Assembly (NCBI GenBank): GCA_050084985.1
Contig: JBITNC010000001.1
Span: 103,788,001 to 103,852,000, forward strand
Direction: 5' to 3'
DNA: 64,000 nucleotides
Source: Nageia nagi
Lineage: Eukaryota > Pinophyta
Shown here in pieces: positions 44,000-56,799 of the stretch. Made by a program: the position numbers and the translations under genes. How positions within the stretch are numbered: position 1 is the stretch's first letter; each line of letters opens with the position of its first letter. The notes under the pieces are model-generated. The model searched no databases and was not told the DNA's origin. It worked only from the letters and a program-made list of their open reading frames with translations.

Positions 44000-44960
44000 C
44001 CTAATGCACTTAACATTGCTAAAACATAAAGCAAAAAACTCTTTTTTGAATTATACTAGGATAAAATTGAAGCATTAGAAGATACATTTTGATGTTATCC
44101 AATGTTTTTTGACACTTTTCCTCTTAGATGAATTTTCCATCTTTCTTTAGCAAATGAGAAAATGGAGAAGTCATATCTACTAATTAAGTAATGAACCTTA
44201 TAACAACTTATACTTTATCTTGAATACTTATTAATTCATTCAATTTCTAAAGGGAAAAAAATCAATAATACCTAAAACTTTTCTTGGGTCCACCTCTATA
44301 CCTCTTCTTGAGATAAGGAACCTAAGCAATTTACCTAATTAAACTTCAAATGCACACTTTTGAGGATTTAATCTAACTTGTACTCTCTCATTCATTGGAA
44401 GATTTTTTTAAATATGAAATATGGTTATATTTAATTATGGATTTGGCTAAAATGTCATTAACATACACCTTCAACACTATCATGGATCAATCATGGAATA
44501 TATTTCACTATGGCTCTCTAATAAGTTGCACCAGCATTGTTTAAACCAAAAGGCATGACCATCCAATAAATTATGCCCCAAGTGGTAACAAAATTATCTT
44601 ATGTTGATCCTCCTTATTGATTCTAATTTGATTATAGCAAATTAATCCATCCATGAAATATAAAGCCTCATAGGCTACTTTTGAATCTACAATCATATCA
44701 ACTTTAGGAAAAGTAAAGGCATCTTTTGGGCATGCCTTGTTGATATCTTTAAATCTGTACAATATCTAATTTCACCATTAGGATTAGTTTAAGGAACAAT
44801 GTTATAAATCCATGGAGAATAATCAATGGGAAAATAAAACAAATATCAAGGTATTTCTCAATTTCCTTTTTAATACGAATGGCTACCCTAAGGTACATTT
44901 TTCTAGGTTTTTATTTAACATGTTTGACATCTTCATTAACAACTAGGTTATGAGTGACAA
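44000..44960 (-). pseudogene. Reverse transcriptase remnant (element E)
   Basis: An open stretch at 44,571-44,762 reads FKDINKACPKDAFTFPKVDM, IVDSKVAYEALYFMDGL and YNQIRINKEDQHKIILLPLG. This matches the LNKACPKD-FPLP-ID--VD and GYNQI---EDQ-KT-F-TPWG blocks of Tat-type RT. Upstream (higher coordinates) RVAIRIKKEIEKYL and YSPWIYNIVP lead in, and downstream MPFGLNNAGATY is visible near 44,555. Stops are present throughout. Confidence 0.85.
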
Positions 44961-47199
44961 ATTAAGATCAATAGTAGTCATATTAGAATAAGACGAAGCA
45001 AAGATATCAAAAAAATCTTTTAACATTAGGTAGTACCTTTATCATTCCTCCAAGGTTAACCAAGCTTCTATTTTGATCAACCATGTTTTCTCTTGGGTAC
45101 CAATATTGACTTCTACTACTTCTTCACTATAATAGGATATTTCATTACTAAGTTAGGGTGGCATAGGCAATGCTACTAGTCCTACATCCAAAATTAGTTT
45201 TAAAGATATTAATAATATAGTAGAATGTAGGAACCAAGTCATCACCTCAATAAGGGATGGGAGATAGATATGAAAGAAAGATTACCTATACTTAGGATTG
45301 ATTTGAAAAAAATTGAATAAAGCAAAAACAAAAATGAATAGGAATGAATGAAAAATGAGCATAAATAAAAAGGAAGGATGAGGATCTAACCTACTTTTCT
45401 ACATCATCCATGCAAAACTCCTCACCAAATTATACCTAATATTGCAAAAACTATGTTGTGAGCCTCATTTCACTAGATTTTGGAAACTCACTCTATGCCC
45501 CAACTTCTCAAGGATGGCATCATTAGTTCTAAAAATTTCTACTAAATTGGAGCTTTATGGGGTAGGAATGAATTTTCATATAAGCTTTTAACTCTTATAT
45601 TATACCATATATCATCCCATAATGCATCCACTCATCATATAGTATCTGGTGCATCCTTGATATTATTGTCCATATGTTGAACCTTTGGAACTATTGATGA
45701 TAAGTTAGGTGTATAGTCTTCAAACCAACACAATTGTTCCTTTTTATTTATCTTATTTGGAATGGCATCTATTATTCCCTACTCATTTTACTATGTATTT
45801 TACTAAATTGATATTTATGTATTTATTCATTAGTAAAAGAAGAATTAATACTTATTAAAATGCATACTTACATGATATAGCATTTTATACAAAATATAAG
45901 TTGTATATTCACTATAAAATGTATTTTTTTTGTATTTTGGTATAGGATACTTACATATTCTAAGAGTTCATTGGTATCTCAAGAAAAAAGTGATAGCAAA
46001 TGGCTTCAATCTTTGCTAGGTGACAAAGTTGATTATCTAGAACTAAAGGGGTTGTTCAAGCTCTTTAAAGTTCTCCTATATGTTTATATTTGGGATTTTA
46101 TATGTGCCCATGATTAACTCTTGTGGGTGGAATTTGTAATAGATTTGGTGCATATTTGTCACTTTTGACCAAATTATGAGGAATTAAAACCTCTCAACAC
46201 CTGACACATATTTGTAGGATTTTCCATTACATGAATAGTAACCTACTTTCTTATGTGATAAATTTGATCGATTGGTGCAAAGTGGAAGTAAAAACCCTAA
46301 TCTTATGGATCCATGATATACCAAGCAATATATTATATGGAAAATTTACTTTAAAAAATACACTTTTTGATGAACCATTTTACCACCTACTTCAATAATC
46401 ATAGATACATATTTGATGCATTCTTTTTAATGTTATCAAATTCTTTAATGCTAATAGTGGTTCTTTTCATTTTTACATATGTGAAAGGAAAAATAATTTT
46501 CAAAAAAATAATAAAACATACATTGTCATTTGAAATAGTATCAATCAAAGATTTTTTAATAGGGATGCTATCAATAATAACATAGATATATATTCTAGGT
46601 TTTTCTTAATGATATCAGCATTAGGAAATTCACCATCTTAAAAAGAGAGCATGTTACAAACTAAACTCAGTATTAAGATTACCTACTAATTTAATAAACA
46701 TTAGTAATAGGAATATTTGCATACAACTTTAGTTTTCTTAAGTGTATAAAATAAAGCATCTCTATGTTCAATTGATAATTACAAGACTCAAAAATACTTA
46801 CTTGGCATGAGTTACCTTTAGTTTTTTGAAGAGTTGTTGCATACTAGGATTATGAGGGACCTCCATTCACTCTGTTTTATCCATATTGACACTCCCTCTA
46901 GGCCTTCCACCCCTAATAGTGCCACAAAGTTCTTGGTTGAATATGTTGTTTTTTGTGACTGGTTTGGCATCCTCATAATCTACTGCATAAGCCTCATATT
47001 GTATCTTACCATCATCTAGCAATTTTTGCAACTACTTTCTTTAGATCATACATCAATTTATTTGTGACCTTTAATTTTGTGATATTCATAGAATTTTGAA
47101 TCATTGTACGAACCTATGCTATTGCTTTGGACTAGGTTTTATAAGTATTTTTGTAAATAATCCTTGAACATAAAATAAAAGCTAAAGATAACCTATTAT
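44961..47199. other. Element E interior without recognised domain
   Basis: By position this should hold the protease and linker. I could not find the aspartic protease active site. Bases 45,200-46,150 carry no reading frame and may be inserted DNA. ORFs at 46,367-46,585 and 46,834-47,019 on the plus strand show no family features. Confidence 0.4.
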
Positions 47200-48040
47200 T
47201 CATTTTGAAAATTTTGCTTTGCTTGAATATTTAATTCTCATTGGAGGGAGGTTATTATATATTTTGTAATTCCTTATATTCATTTTTTTCATATTTACCT
47301 CCCTTAGTTTCTTTTTAAGTGTTCCATATTTCAAGTCATCCATATTAACTAAGCACTTCTCTTTTTGGGTAAGCCTATGGATAATCTTGGTAAAGGGTAA
47401 GTTCATATAGTCTAGGGATATGAATTTTAGTTTAGGATGGATATTATGGACAAACATGGATGTGACATGATATTTAAATAAAGTTTTAGGAATCATGCTC
47501 CATATTTTATAAAATATTTGGAAAATTTTATCAAATCACTCATTGGGATCTTGGATGACACTATCTAGATTTGAGACTATCATTCATCCAAAAGAATGAT
47601 ATTTGAAATGCATATGGAATTATAAGATAAGTTATACATAGAAATTAATCAACTTAGTGCATAAAGAGAATTACCAATTGAGTGTATCACCTTTGAATGT
47701 ACTAAGGAAATATTTATCTGTCAAACTATCATTCATGCCAAATTTCAAGTTGAATTTCATTTTGAAAGCCTTAATGTGATCCATAAGATTTGCCCTCACC
47801 ATTTTATGTACCAAAAACTAGGTTCCACTTCTAGATTGGGTACCCTAGTATTGCAAATCTCATCACATAATGAATTTGATCCCTAGTCAGGGTGTACTAC
47901 CTCTAAAGGATGGATTGTTGCCCCTAATGTTAGAAGTTTCATTTCCTTCTGCATTTCATATAGCATCTTCTTGAGATAAGCTCTGGTGGCATCATCAAAG
48001 CTATTGACAATGGAAAGAGACTAATTAGATTCCATTTATA
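47200..48040 (-). pseudogene. Gag remnant (element E)
   Basis: On the minus strand near 47,660-47,800 ANLMDHIKAFKMKFNLKFGM, NDSLTDKYFLSTFKGDTLNW follows the Tat/Athila gag pattern: D---H---F------------C--F--TLKG-A--W. A possible start (ATGGAATCTAAT) lies near 48,037. The open stretch 47,200-47,496 (98 codons, many Lys) lies downstream and could be the basic C-terminal part. Confidence 0.65.
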
Positions 48041-48060
48041 AAACATTTAAAATGTAAGAT

Positions 48061-48849
48061 TAGTGCTATCCAGAACCCTAGGATTTTGTGCAACTAGTGA
48101 ACAAATAAATGATGTGTCAAAAAGAAGTCAGGTTCATCAATTGTTACAATTGAAATAATAATTATCATAGTTAATTATAGAATAATTAAATTCTTTAATT
48201 AAATAAAATAATAAGAAATAAATTATATGAAATATGAAAAATATCAACTTGATCTTGATGTATCAAAATTGGATTAACAAAAGATACAAACCTATACTTT
48301 ACATATGATAATGAACAAAGGTGAAATTCAATCGAGAGACATGAATGATAAGCTTATCCAAAACATGGCACCACCAATATAGCCTCAACCCAATGATGAT
48401 GCTATAAACCTAGTGAAAGTGCTCAAATACCTTTCTAAAATGCCTCACCTTCAAGCTTGATATTTTCTTCCCACCTTTGATATATCAAATCTAAATCGTG
48501 AAGAGATGAAAGATCATAAGAATGCATATCTCAAAGTATAACAAAGTCTAGAGATTATAGGTGGCATTTAGAAACATCACTAAAGATTGATGTAAGTATA
48601 GTTTCACTTATCAAAGATTTAAGATTATGTTGTATCATATCATAACTTTGATCATGCACAACCCCTACACCTTTATAGGCAACAGGTCTAGCACTAAGGC
48701 TCCTCCTTAGGCTTATTATGATGTTGAGATTACCTATTACCATAAAACATAAAGGTATATGAGAGTGCACATGGAAAAGAGTATTTATTTAACAAATTAA
48801 ATAAATCATTCAAATATTTATAAAGGTATTTTAATTAAATTAAAATTTA
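48061..48849. other. Unassigned interval between elements E and D
   Basis: This may be the 5' leader and LTR of element E, but no edge or primer site is clear and no partner copy is present. A minus-strand ORF at 48,555-48,770 is not recognised. Confidence 0.35.
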
Positions 48850-49417
48850 TTTTTATGTTTTAACAATATCTATGTTATCATATGAGCTATAATACGGAAT
48901 GGAGTTTTGATAAAACTTATCTCTATTGAACACACACACACAACATTAATCTACTTTATAATACAATTTGGAATGGAGAGCCATACACTTTAAACCAATT
49001 ACAAAAATGTAATAAAATACATAAAAGTTGTTAAATATTATAATGAACTTACACTATAGATACTCAACATACAATGTCCCAAAACTAGTTATAAATAAAT
49101 GAAATTATGATCACTAATACTATTTAGATTAAAAAAACAATAAATTAGAAATTGTTATGCACATAATATTTCCATATATACAGTAAATATTATTCACATA
49201 TGCATATAGGTTTCAAATTGATATACAATAGGATTATCTAGATGCTTATACCATGGGTTATCTAGGATTATATGTATGATATTGTAGCTTATATATGTAT
49301 GACATTCTTGTATGATATATGCATAATATTGGGGGTTTTTACCATGCATAACCTAACTCAAATTTTAAAAGATTGAAAGGGAAATGTAAGGCAAATTTTA
49401 GAGATCATATTATGACA
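48850..49417 (-). repeat. 3' LTR of element D, shortened
   Basis: Similar to the 3' part of 60,437-61,269 and ends ATTATGACA beside the PPT. The outer edge could not be fixed; about 250 bases seem to be missing. A short CA run lies at 48,931-48,943. Confidence 0.65.
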
Positions 49418-49430
49418 TTCTCCCCCTTGA
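49418..49430 (-). other. Polypurine tract of element D
   Basis: Minus-strand TCAAGGGGGAGAA, directly before the LTR start TGTCATAATATG. It is a typical copia PPT. Confidence 0.78.
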
Positions 49431-49533
49431 TGTTGAAGGGATCAAGAATGAATTTTGAAGCATAAAAAATGATTAATGATAATATTTTATGCAAATTCCA
49501 ATTTTGTAATAAAAATTTCAAAAATTCAAAAGT

Positions 49534-49728
49534 CTATTGGCATGCACCACACTTCCCCTCTTTATACAATGTGTCCTCTATGTTTGTTTCTACTTTTAAA
49601 TGGATATTGGGTTCCTTGTGGTGATGAAATATCCCTTCATCAAAAATCTCCTCTCTTAACACTACAATCTTGTTAAGGTTCTCAACAACCATTTCTTCAT
49701 ATAAATCATCACTCTCATTCACTAACAT
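49534..49728 (-). pseudogene. Acidic ORF in element D, unrecognised
   Basis: The 64-codon minus-strand ORF starts MLVNESDDLYEEMVVENL and ends EGKCGACQ. It is rich in Glu and Asp. It is not a known retrotransposon domain that I recognise. Another acidic ORF at 59,121-59,471 on the same strand lies on the other side of element B, so both may be parts of one original element D reading frame that B has separated. Confidence 0.35.
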
Positions 49729-49962
49729 TGATCCATAGTCAATCTAAGTATTCATTAAACTAAACCATCACATGTAGATGATTATGCCATATAATAATTT
49801 GACAAACCTATATCCAAATTATACAAACTATGATATACATGAAATGAATCACAACCATTGCAACTAGAAAATATTTTCTTTGCTAACAAAAAAAGCATCT
49901 TCAATATACAATGTACAGTGATGAATTACTATCCTTCTCATAATTCATAAATGGAATGACTG

Positions 49963-50579
49963 TGTAGATCCAAAATAATGCATAATTTAATAAATTAAGT
50001 ACTATTTATCTACAATATTTAAATTGAAGCATATATTAGAAATATGACATCAACTAATAATGATAAATAATTAACCTTATCGTAATCATATAAAGATGAA
50101 ATAATGGAAAGCATTCTCAATACCATGATGCATTCACTACCAACAACCTAAAGATGAAATTATGTTGGTTGCATGAATAAATATATCAATGAAAGGAATA
50201 AAAGATATGCAAGAGCTACTTGAAGGGTTTAATAGATCTATACAAAGGTAGTGTTACAAAATACCATTGTGGGTAGGATATAACAATTTTGCATGTTTTG
50301 GTATTTCTCTTAATATTCTTGATGCCCTTGTATGATGATGTTGCATTGCCTTTGATGTGTCTTTATAGCAACATCCTTGTATTCTTTGATTGTTAAGATC
50401 ATTGCACATTACATAGCTTTAGGTATCTTTCTTAATATTTGACACCTTTTACATTTATAATGGTCCATTAATTGATTACATTCTGTTGAGTATATTTTAA
50501 CCTTTTTTTTTTACAGTAATTATATTGAATCTTTAAAATTAATTATTAATAAATAATACTTCATTTTTAGGCATCAACA
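49963..50579 (-). repeat. 3' LTR of element B
   Basis: This 617-bp LTR starts TGTAGATCCAAAATAATGC and ends GGCATCAACA. It pairs with 57,874-58,508; for example ATCTATACAAAGGTAGTG is identical in both. The PPT follows at 50,580-50,597 (minus strand CTTCCAAAGAGGGAAAAA). Confidence 0.85.
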
Positions 50580-51590
50580 TTTTTCCCTCTTTGGAAGTAT
50601 GATTGAAGCAATGAAATTACATGTCCAAAGAATAAGTACAAAACAAAATCTTTGAGAACTTTGAATTCTATATTGTATTATCCTTTGAAAAGATGATAAT
50701 TGATGAGGGTCCCTTATTACCCCCTTTTGGCTTGATGCCCTAAGAAAGGTCCTTGAGTAGTGCAACAAAGGAAAAATTAAGAATTGTGTATCTCCATTCA
50801 TTGTGGTGTCTCTATCTTAGAAGAAACTTGCTAGCAAGTAGTCTTATGGTTCCACATCTAACCTCTAAAATAAAATACTTGTATTTTTTCCCTTATGAAA
50901 CCATGGATATAGATATTCCATCATGTTTATAGTTAGTAATAATGCTATCATGTCCATGCCCTGATGCAAAAGTGGTATGTTTGTTTATATTACTATATCA
51001 ATGGAATACATACTAGTGGTGATGTTGGCATAGTAAGTAAGTCACTAATGACATGATTTACTTTGTACATTCCTCCATTTTTCATGATGTTGGTACCTAT
51101 AAAAGGTGTTAGATATACCCTACATAAAAATGATTTGGATACATAGTGAGTTTCATCATCCATTGATGATGATTAATATCAATAATCTACTTATAACTGT
51201 ATCCTGATTTATCTTGTGAGTGAGTGAACTCTCACTAAACTATTTTGATGGCCATCAATAGTCATATGTTTTATGTATATGACCTAAGATATCATTCTTT
51301 TATGTTCAAATAAAAAACCATGTGTATACATAGACAAATTACATCATCCATTAGAGATGAGACAATGTCAACATTGTGCTTACATCTGTATCTCTATTTG
51401 TCTTTTTAAGTGAGTGAACTCTCACTAACCATATCATTGGCCATCGATGACCTTGTATTTTATGTCCATGATCGTAGACATTATGCTATCATCAATAATT
51501 TTTTTGATTCCACACTGTTAGTGGCATATAGATAGTAATACACACCATTAGTTACATGGAAATAATATAAGACAATGAAAAATTAAAAAT
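50580..51590. other. Element B 3' untranslated region
   Basis: There is no coding region. It is similar in order to 3,070-4,195 of element A. Two tandem units start near 51,137 and 51,331, each with the stem motif AGTGAG-TGAACT-CTCACT (51,219-51,236 and 51,409-51,426, both perfect). Confidence 0.7.
51137..51500. repeat. Two tandem ~190-bp units with hairpin motif (element B)
   Basis: The units share ATCATCCATT-GA-GATGA, then AAGTGAGTGAACTCTCACTA, then a TATGTTTTATGT block. They match the three units of element A at 3,650-4,195. The hairpin core is the best-kept part. Confidence 0.75.
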
Positions 51591-51596
51591 AAAATG

Positions 51597-52885
51597 CTAT
51601 GAACTTACCTTGCATAAGATATTGAATATTTTGTAAGGTACAGAGCCATTATCTTTATGCAAAGAAGTGTTTGAGATAGGTGGCAATGAAGCTTTTTGGT
51701 TCTCCTTTTTCATCCATAAATGAAATTTTATAGCTTTTGATCTTGTTGCTTCCACTACAATAAATGGACCTAACCAATTTGGCTCAAATTTCCTTTTAAG
51801 TTCATCATTTACAGCTATCTTATTAATATTCTCCTTCAGCACTAGATCCATAGTTTGAATTCTTTTGGCTTAGTTATCTTTCCAAATAATCTTTTCAAAC
51901 TTTGTATGGTACACCTTCTAATATTCAATTTCTCTTAATCTTTTCTATCTAATGACTCTAATTGCTACAGCTTAGCTTTTCTTACATCTTCATCTAGTAT
52001 ATCCCTTTGTAATGAAATTACTATGGTGGGGAGCTCTAACTCCAATGGTACCACAACCTCATCTCCATACACCAATAATAATTGTGTTTCCCTAATGCTT
52101 GTTCTAATACTTCTCTTTTGTGTCCATAATTCTATGGCAATTGCTCATGCCAATCTTTCTTATATCTATCCCAAGTTTCTGATAAAATCCTTTTAATGGT
52201 CTCTTTAGAAGATTCAGCTTGGCCATTACCTTAAGGATAATAAACCAAAAAAAAAGTATTTGCATCATGTAAAAATTTTTTTAGAATGCCTTCATATCTT
52301 TACCTTTGAAATTAGGCCCATTGTCCATTGTAATGATGTTTTTCACTATAAATGTAGTAATCTTATCTTGAGTGACTAATTTCATAGGGATATCTTCAAC
52401 CCATTTTGTAGTGAATTCTATGGCTATAATGACAAACTTGTGACCTTCCTTTGAGTGTGAATTAACAAGCCTAATCAAATCTATACCACAATTAGAAAAT
52501 GCCCATGGTGACACAATAGAATTTAATTCTTAAGTAGGTTGTTTTTCCATCTTAGCATGCTTTGACATTGAAAACAAGTCTTCACATGAGCTTTACAATC
52601 TTCTTCCATTGTTGGCCAATAATAACCAATGCGTAAAAGTTTAGTGTACAATGCCTTTAAATGAAAATGACCTCCACATAAACCATCATGAGCCTGTTCT
52701 AATGTTGTAGCTATCTCATGTTGCATTAAACATCCTAGTAAAGCACCATGAAAAGACCTTCTATACAATATCTCAGCAATGATCACATACTTAATAGTAG
52801 TCATTTTTAATATAACCTTTTCATTTCTATCATAATCATCAAGAACTAGTTGATTCTTTAAGCAATTGTAAATATTAAAGTACAA
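51597..52885 (-). pseudogene. Integrase remnant (element B)
   Basis: Three open pieces run in order on the minus strand. At 52,523-52,885 the zinc-binding part has LYRRSFHGALLGCL, the first His in AHDGLCGGH, then RIGYYWPTMEEDC and C-QCQ, an HHCC finger. At 52,281-52,514 the core has GIDLIR, AIEFTTKWVE and MDNGPNF, giving the first two Asp of the DDE triad. At 51,597-51,851 the C-terminal part has MDLVLKENIN and FEPNWLGPFIVVEA. Between core and tail the frame is broken near 51,900-52,250. The call is firm because the order and motifs agree with Tat/Athila integrases. Confidence 0.9.
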
Positions 52886-52899
52886 TTCTAAAAATCATT

Positions 52900-53600
52900 T
52901 TCTTCAATAATAAAAAAATCTAAATTTCATGCATATCTTCAATGTAAGAGGGGTACAAAGCTTATGAATTTTCAAGATAGTCTCCTCATCCTCAATTTCA
53001 ATTGGTTCAAGAGAAGCTACACTTTCCATGGCATCTGCATACCTATTATTAGTCCTTGGGATATTTTGAAAGGTATATTTATAAAATAATCTAATAAGTC
53101 ATTAACCATTACTTTATAAAGCCTCAATTTCTCATCTTTTGTAACAAAAGTATATTTCACTTGGTTAATAATAAGCTATGAGTCTCCATAAATCTTTAAT
53201 TCTTAATGTAATAGCTACTTTCAAACATAATATCAATGCCTCATACTCTACCATATTATTTATTCATTCAAAAAAAAGTTGATAAGCCATGGGGATTATT
53301 TCATTTCTAGGAGAGACCAAAATAATGCCATCCCTTGTTCCATATAAACATTTAGATCCATCAAAGTATAATTCCAAATAATGGGTTCATCTTTTATGAG
53401 GCATACATAGTCATCAAGGATTGATATTTCATCAAAATCACATTGTTGATAACCTTTTGATAGATCTATACATTGATGGTGACGTGGATCATCCTGATAC
53501 TCATATGTAAATTCTTGGTAGATCACTACTTCATCATTTTAAGGGAACTCAATGATCAAATATATGATTGCATACCCTTTTACTGACTTCTATTTTACAT
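52900..53600 (-). pseudogene. RNase H remnant (element B)
   Basis: On the minus strand near 53,290-53,380 LYFDGSKCLYGTRDGIILVS (in a shifted frame) matches the YFDGA-----G-GIG-VL-SP start of RNase H. NNMVEYEALILCL near 53,240 matches the N-AEYEAL helix with its catalytic Glu. The ORF at 53,296-53,526 covers the linker to this domain and its first part. Confidence 0.75.
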
Positions 53601-53699
53601 ATTGATATCAAATTCTTGTAATAACATTATCCATTTTGTAACTCTTTCTGATAAATGTTGCTTTTCCATAAGATATTTCAATGGGTTAACAAGGCTAAC

Positions 53700-54900
53700 A
53701 ACAAATGTAGTATAATATAGTAGATAATCTCTCAAATTTTTAGTAGCAAATACAATACATGACAATATTTTTCCATTAGTGTGTGCCTTGCCTTATAATC
53801 AATGAGATTTTTGATAAGGTTATAGATAGCTCTTTCTTTTCTTTCATCATCTTTTTGGCACAACATTTTCCCCAAGGCATATAATGTATTTGAGATATAC
53901 AAATAAGTAGGTTTGGGGAAGTCCATAGGAACTAAGATTGGGGGGTTGGGAAAATACTTTTTAATATCATTAAAAGCTTGTTGACAATTATCATCCCATA
54001 CATATTTAACATCCTTTTTGAGTAAATGTATGAAAGGTTTGCACTTATCTCCAAGTTTGGAAATAAACCTCCTTACTAGATTGATTTTTCCTTAAAGAAT
54101 CCTTAATTATTTTAAATACTTTGGGGAGGCATGCTAATGATAGCTTTTACTTTGTTTGGATCTACTTCAATTCCTATTTTAGATAACATGAAACCTAACA
54201 ACTTTCTAGAAGTAACATCAAAAGCACATTTTTGAGGTTTATGTCTAAGTTTGTACCTTTAAAAATTTGGAATACTTCCTCAAGCATCTATAGATGATCT
54301 TGGCCTTATTTTGATTTTAACAAGATGTCATTAACATATACCTAAATTGATTTATGAATGTGCTCATGAAACATTGAAACCATAGCCATTTGATAAGTAG
54401 CACCTACATTTTTTATTTCAAAAGCCATAACCTTCCAACAAAAATTTCCCCATGGAGTGGTAAAGGCAATCTTATGTTGGTCATCTAGATTGATTAAGAT
54501 TTGATTATAACTAGAAAAATGATCTATGAAAGATAATTTATCATGACTAGCTATGCTATCCATAATCATATCAAATATTAGGTAATGGGAAATCATCTTT
54601 AGGAAAGATATTATTAATATCTCAAAAATTAGTGCAAATCCTTATTTCTCTAGTTGGCTTTGTGATAGGAACAATGTTAGCCATCCATTCAGAATAATCA
54701 ATTGGCATAATAAAATTGGCATTTAAATATTTCTCTATTTATTTCTTGACTAACAAAGCTTTTGAAGGATGGATCTTTCTTGGTTTTTTTGTTTACTAGC
54801 TTAGCCCCCTTTTTAAGTGGTAGATTATGCATAGCAATTGAAGGATCTTAACTAGGCATATCTTTGTAAGACAAGGAAAAATTCTTGTGATGTTAAATAA
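53700..54900 (-). pseudogene. Reverse transcriptase remnant (element B)
   Basis: The open stretch 54,342-54,596 has SFIDHFSSYNQILINLDDQH, KIAFTTPWGNFCWKVMAFEI and GATYQMAMVSMFHEHI, matching the SFMDGFSGYNQI, TPWG-F-YKVMPFGLKNAGATYQRAM and FHD-I blocks of Tat/Athila RT. Downstream, VYVNDILLKSK-like text lies around 54,330. Another open piece at 53,732-53,926 (PKPTYLYISNTLYALGKMLC) is the region entering the RNase H part. Confidence 0.88.
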
Positions 54901-55162
54901 GTTTATTTTTGTACCTTTCATGTTATGCAATAGGAAGGGTTTCTCCAATTTCTATAATTCTTTGCTCATCAGTAGTTTCGATATTGACATTCACCAATTC
55001 CTATGTTGAAAAGTTAAGCTCATCTTTCTTTTACAATAGAGAAGGTAATTCTTCTAATCCTTGTATGTCATTATCATCTAGTTGAACATGAAACACTTCA
55101 TTGAAATTCACTTCTTGACTAAAATAAGCATATTCATTGAGAATGTAACTCATTTACCTCTT

Positions 55163-55378
55163 TTAATTAGACTTAGGCAATCCTAAATGTGCCCCCAAGT
55201 ATTCTAAAATATTATCATTAGTATTGAAATAGTCAAATTCTAAAGGTATAGTATCATCAATCCATAATTCTTTATTAATATCATCAGATAATTCAATCAA
55301 ATCACATTCCTTCACAAACTTAATAGGTCCCAAGTCTTGTTTACTATTGACATCACTTCTCATTTGATTCTTAATCAA
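55163..55378 (-). pseudogene. Protease-RT linker remnant (element B)
   Basis: The 71-codon open stretch is acidic (LIELSDDINKELWIDDTIPL). It lies between protease and RT, where Tat/Athila polyproteins have a poorly conserved spacer. I assign it by position only. Confidence 0.5.
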
Positions 55379-55744
55379 TTATGTTTTAGAATTATCATGA
55401 AATGAAGGCATCCCTTATTCAAACTTTTCTAATCCTCTCCATTTGTACTTACAATTTTCAATCATATAATTATGACCAAAAGGGGATGGAAAGAGTTTAC
55501 CCATGTCTATGGTCATTTGAGTTGTTGGCTTTGATTTATCATGACTACACAATACTAATGTGATAGAGAAAGATCTAGTTTCATCTCTACTATTTTTATG
55601 CCACTAATGGCCCTTTAAAAGAGATACATATCACTAACATCCCTCCATAGATAGCATTTTAGGCTATCCCAAATCTTTCATGAATGAAAATAAATACAAG
55701 TTCTCAAATTTGTAGGTACCCATCCTAATTTTTGTAATCTGAGT

Positions 55745-56290
55745 CTATTTTTCTATACTTTCCTTTAGTGTATTATGTTCTAAGGGCTCAATATAATATC
55801 TAGGATAATTCATTATAATTTCTTCAAAATCTATTGCATTACATAAAGCATATGGTTTTGGATCACCAAGCACTGTATGAACCTCCTCTTGAAATTCAAA
55901 CTTAATCTTCCATGTAATGTATATGGAATTGCATCCATCTTGAAATTCAAACTTTAATCTTCCATGCACTATATATGGAATTGCATCCATATCATGAAGC
56001 CAAGGTCTTCCTAGTAACAAATTATATGATAATTTGGAATCAACCACCTAAAAGTTAGATGAAATGGTACTTACTCTTATATTTACCATAATTATGGTGA
56101 TCCCCATTAGTTTTTTAGATGAGCTATCATATGCCCTAATCTTAAATATAACTTCTTCTAATGGAGGGAATTCTACACCTTTTTCTTTGAGTTGAATTAA
56201 AATCTTATGAGAATAAACATTAATAATTGATCCATTATCTACTAATATTATTTTGATTTCCTATGAATCAATCATATGTGTAATATATAA
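55745..56290 (-). pseudogene. Retropepsin-type protease remnant (element B)
   Basis: Near 56,230-56,260 KIILVDNGSIINVYSHKIL matches the active site VLVDGGSS-N-L. At 55,745-56,047 an open stretch starts MVDSKLSYNLLLGRPWLHDM, the YN-LLGRPWIH block that ends this protease type. It is followed by HGRLKFEFQD. A 51/52-bp tandem duplication (55,888-55,990) repeats the LKFEFQ part and shifts the frame by one base after the repeat. Confidence 0.85.
55888..55990. repeat. 51/52-bp tandem duplication in protease region
   Basis: Two adjacent copies (55,888-55,938 and 55,939-55,990) both start CTTGAAATTCAAACTT and end TATGGAATTGCATCCAT. They differ by a few substitutions and one inserted base. Confidence 0.88.
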
Positions 56291-56799
56291 AGCTAAACAT
56301 TCATCATGCAACTCTTTATTGATCTTTTCAAATTTGTAAAGAGAGATAGCATCACATTCCTTAATAGCTCTAAGCTTTCTAGAGAGCATAGTAGCAGACA
56401 TATTTGTAGGGACTACCTCCTTTTTGAACAAAGCATATAATATCTCCCCTATGTGCTTCAAATGTAGATATAATATCATACAAACTAATCTTTACAAGAG
56501 TACTTTTCAATTGCTCTATCACACTATATGTCTTTCGATCAATTGGTATACTTATTTGTTCTATAGTGATTAGATTGGGAGCATGCCTTGGACACCATCT
56601 TCTTAATCTTATACACACATATTTGTACATTGAAAATTTATTCATTATATGTCTTTGATTTGTATATTTTGGAAAATTTGATACTTTCCTTGAGAAATAA
56701 GATCCAATATTTTGTCTTTAATTACTTGCAAAACTTCATAGTAGTCAACCCTTCCTTTGATGAAATATGCAATAAGCATCTAATTTTCCCATAGGAACA

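Larger units (their letters stand above)
40888..44000 (+). mobile_element. Ty3/gypsy element, 3' truncated (element F)
   Basis: LTR at 40,888-41,499, primer site at 41,502, then gag, protease and RT, all on the plus strand. Coding similarity ends near 43,990 within the RT/RNase H linker (IDWPRPYNAF). Directly beyond it the sequence reads as RT of element E on the other strand. No 3' LTR is found in the window. Confidence 0.75.
44000..48060 (-). mobile_element. Ty3 Tat/Athila-type element, truncated (element E)
   Basis: The minus strand runs from gag (about 47,200-48,040) to RT (about 44,000-45,000). Integrase and the 3' LTR are missing because the element stops at the junction with F near 44,000. 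The RT wording (DINKACPKDAF, PKVDMIVDS) is that of the non-chromovirus Tat/Athila group, the same group as element B but a different copy. Confidence 0.72.

Noticed and set aside
48931-48943. (CA)n microsatellite
   Set aside because: It is too short to be notable and lies in a decayed LTR.
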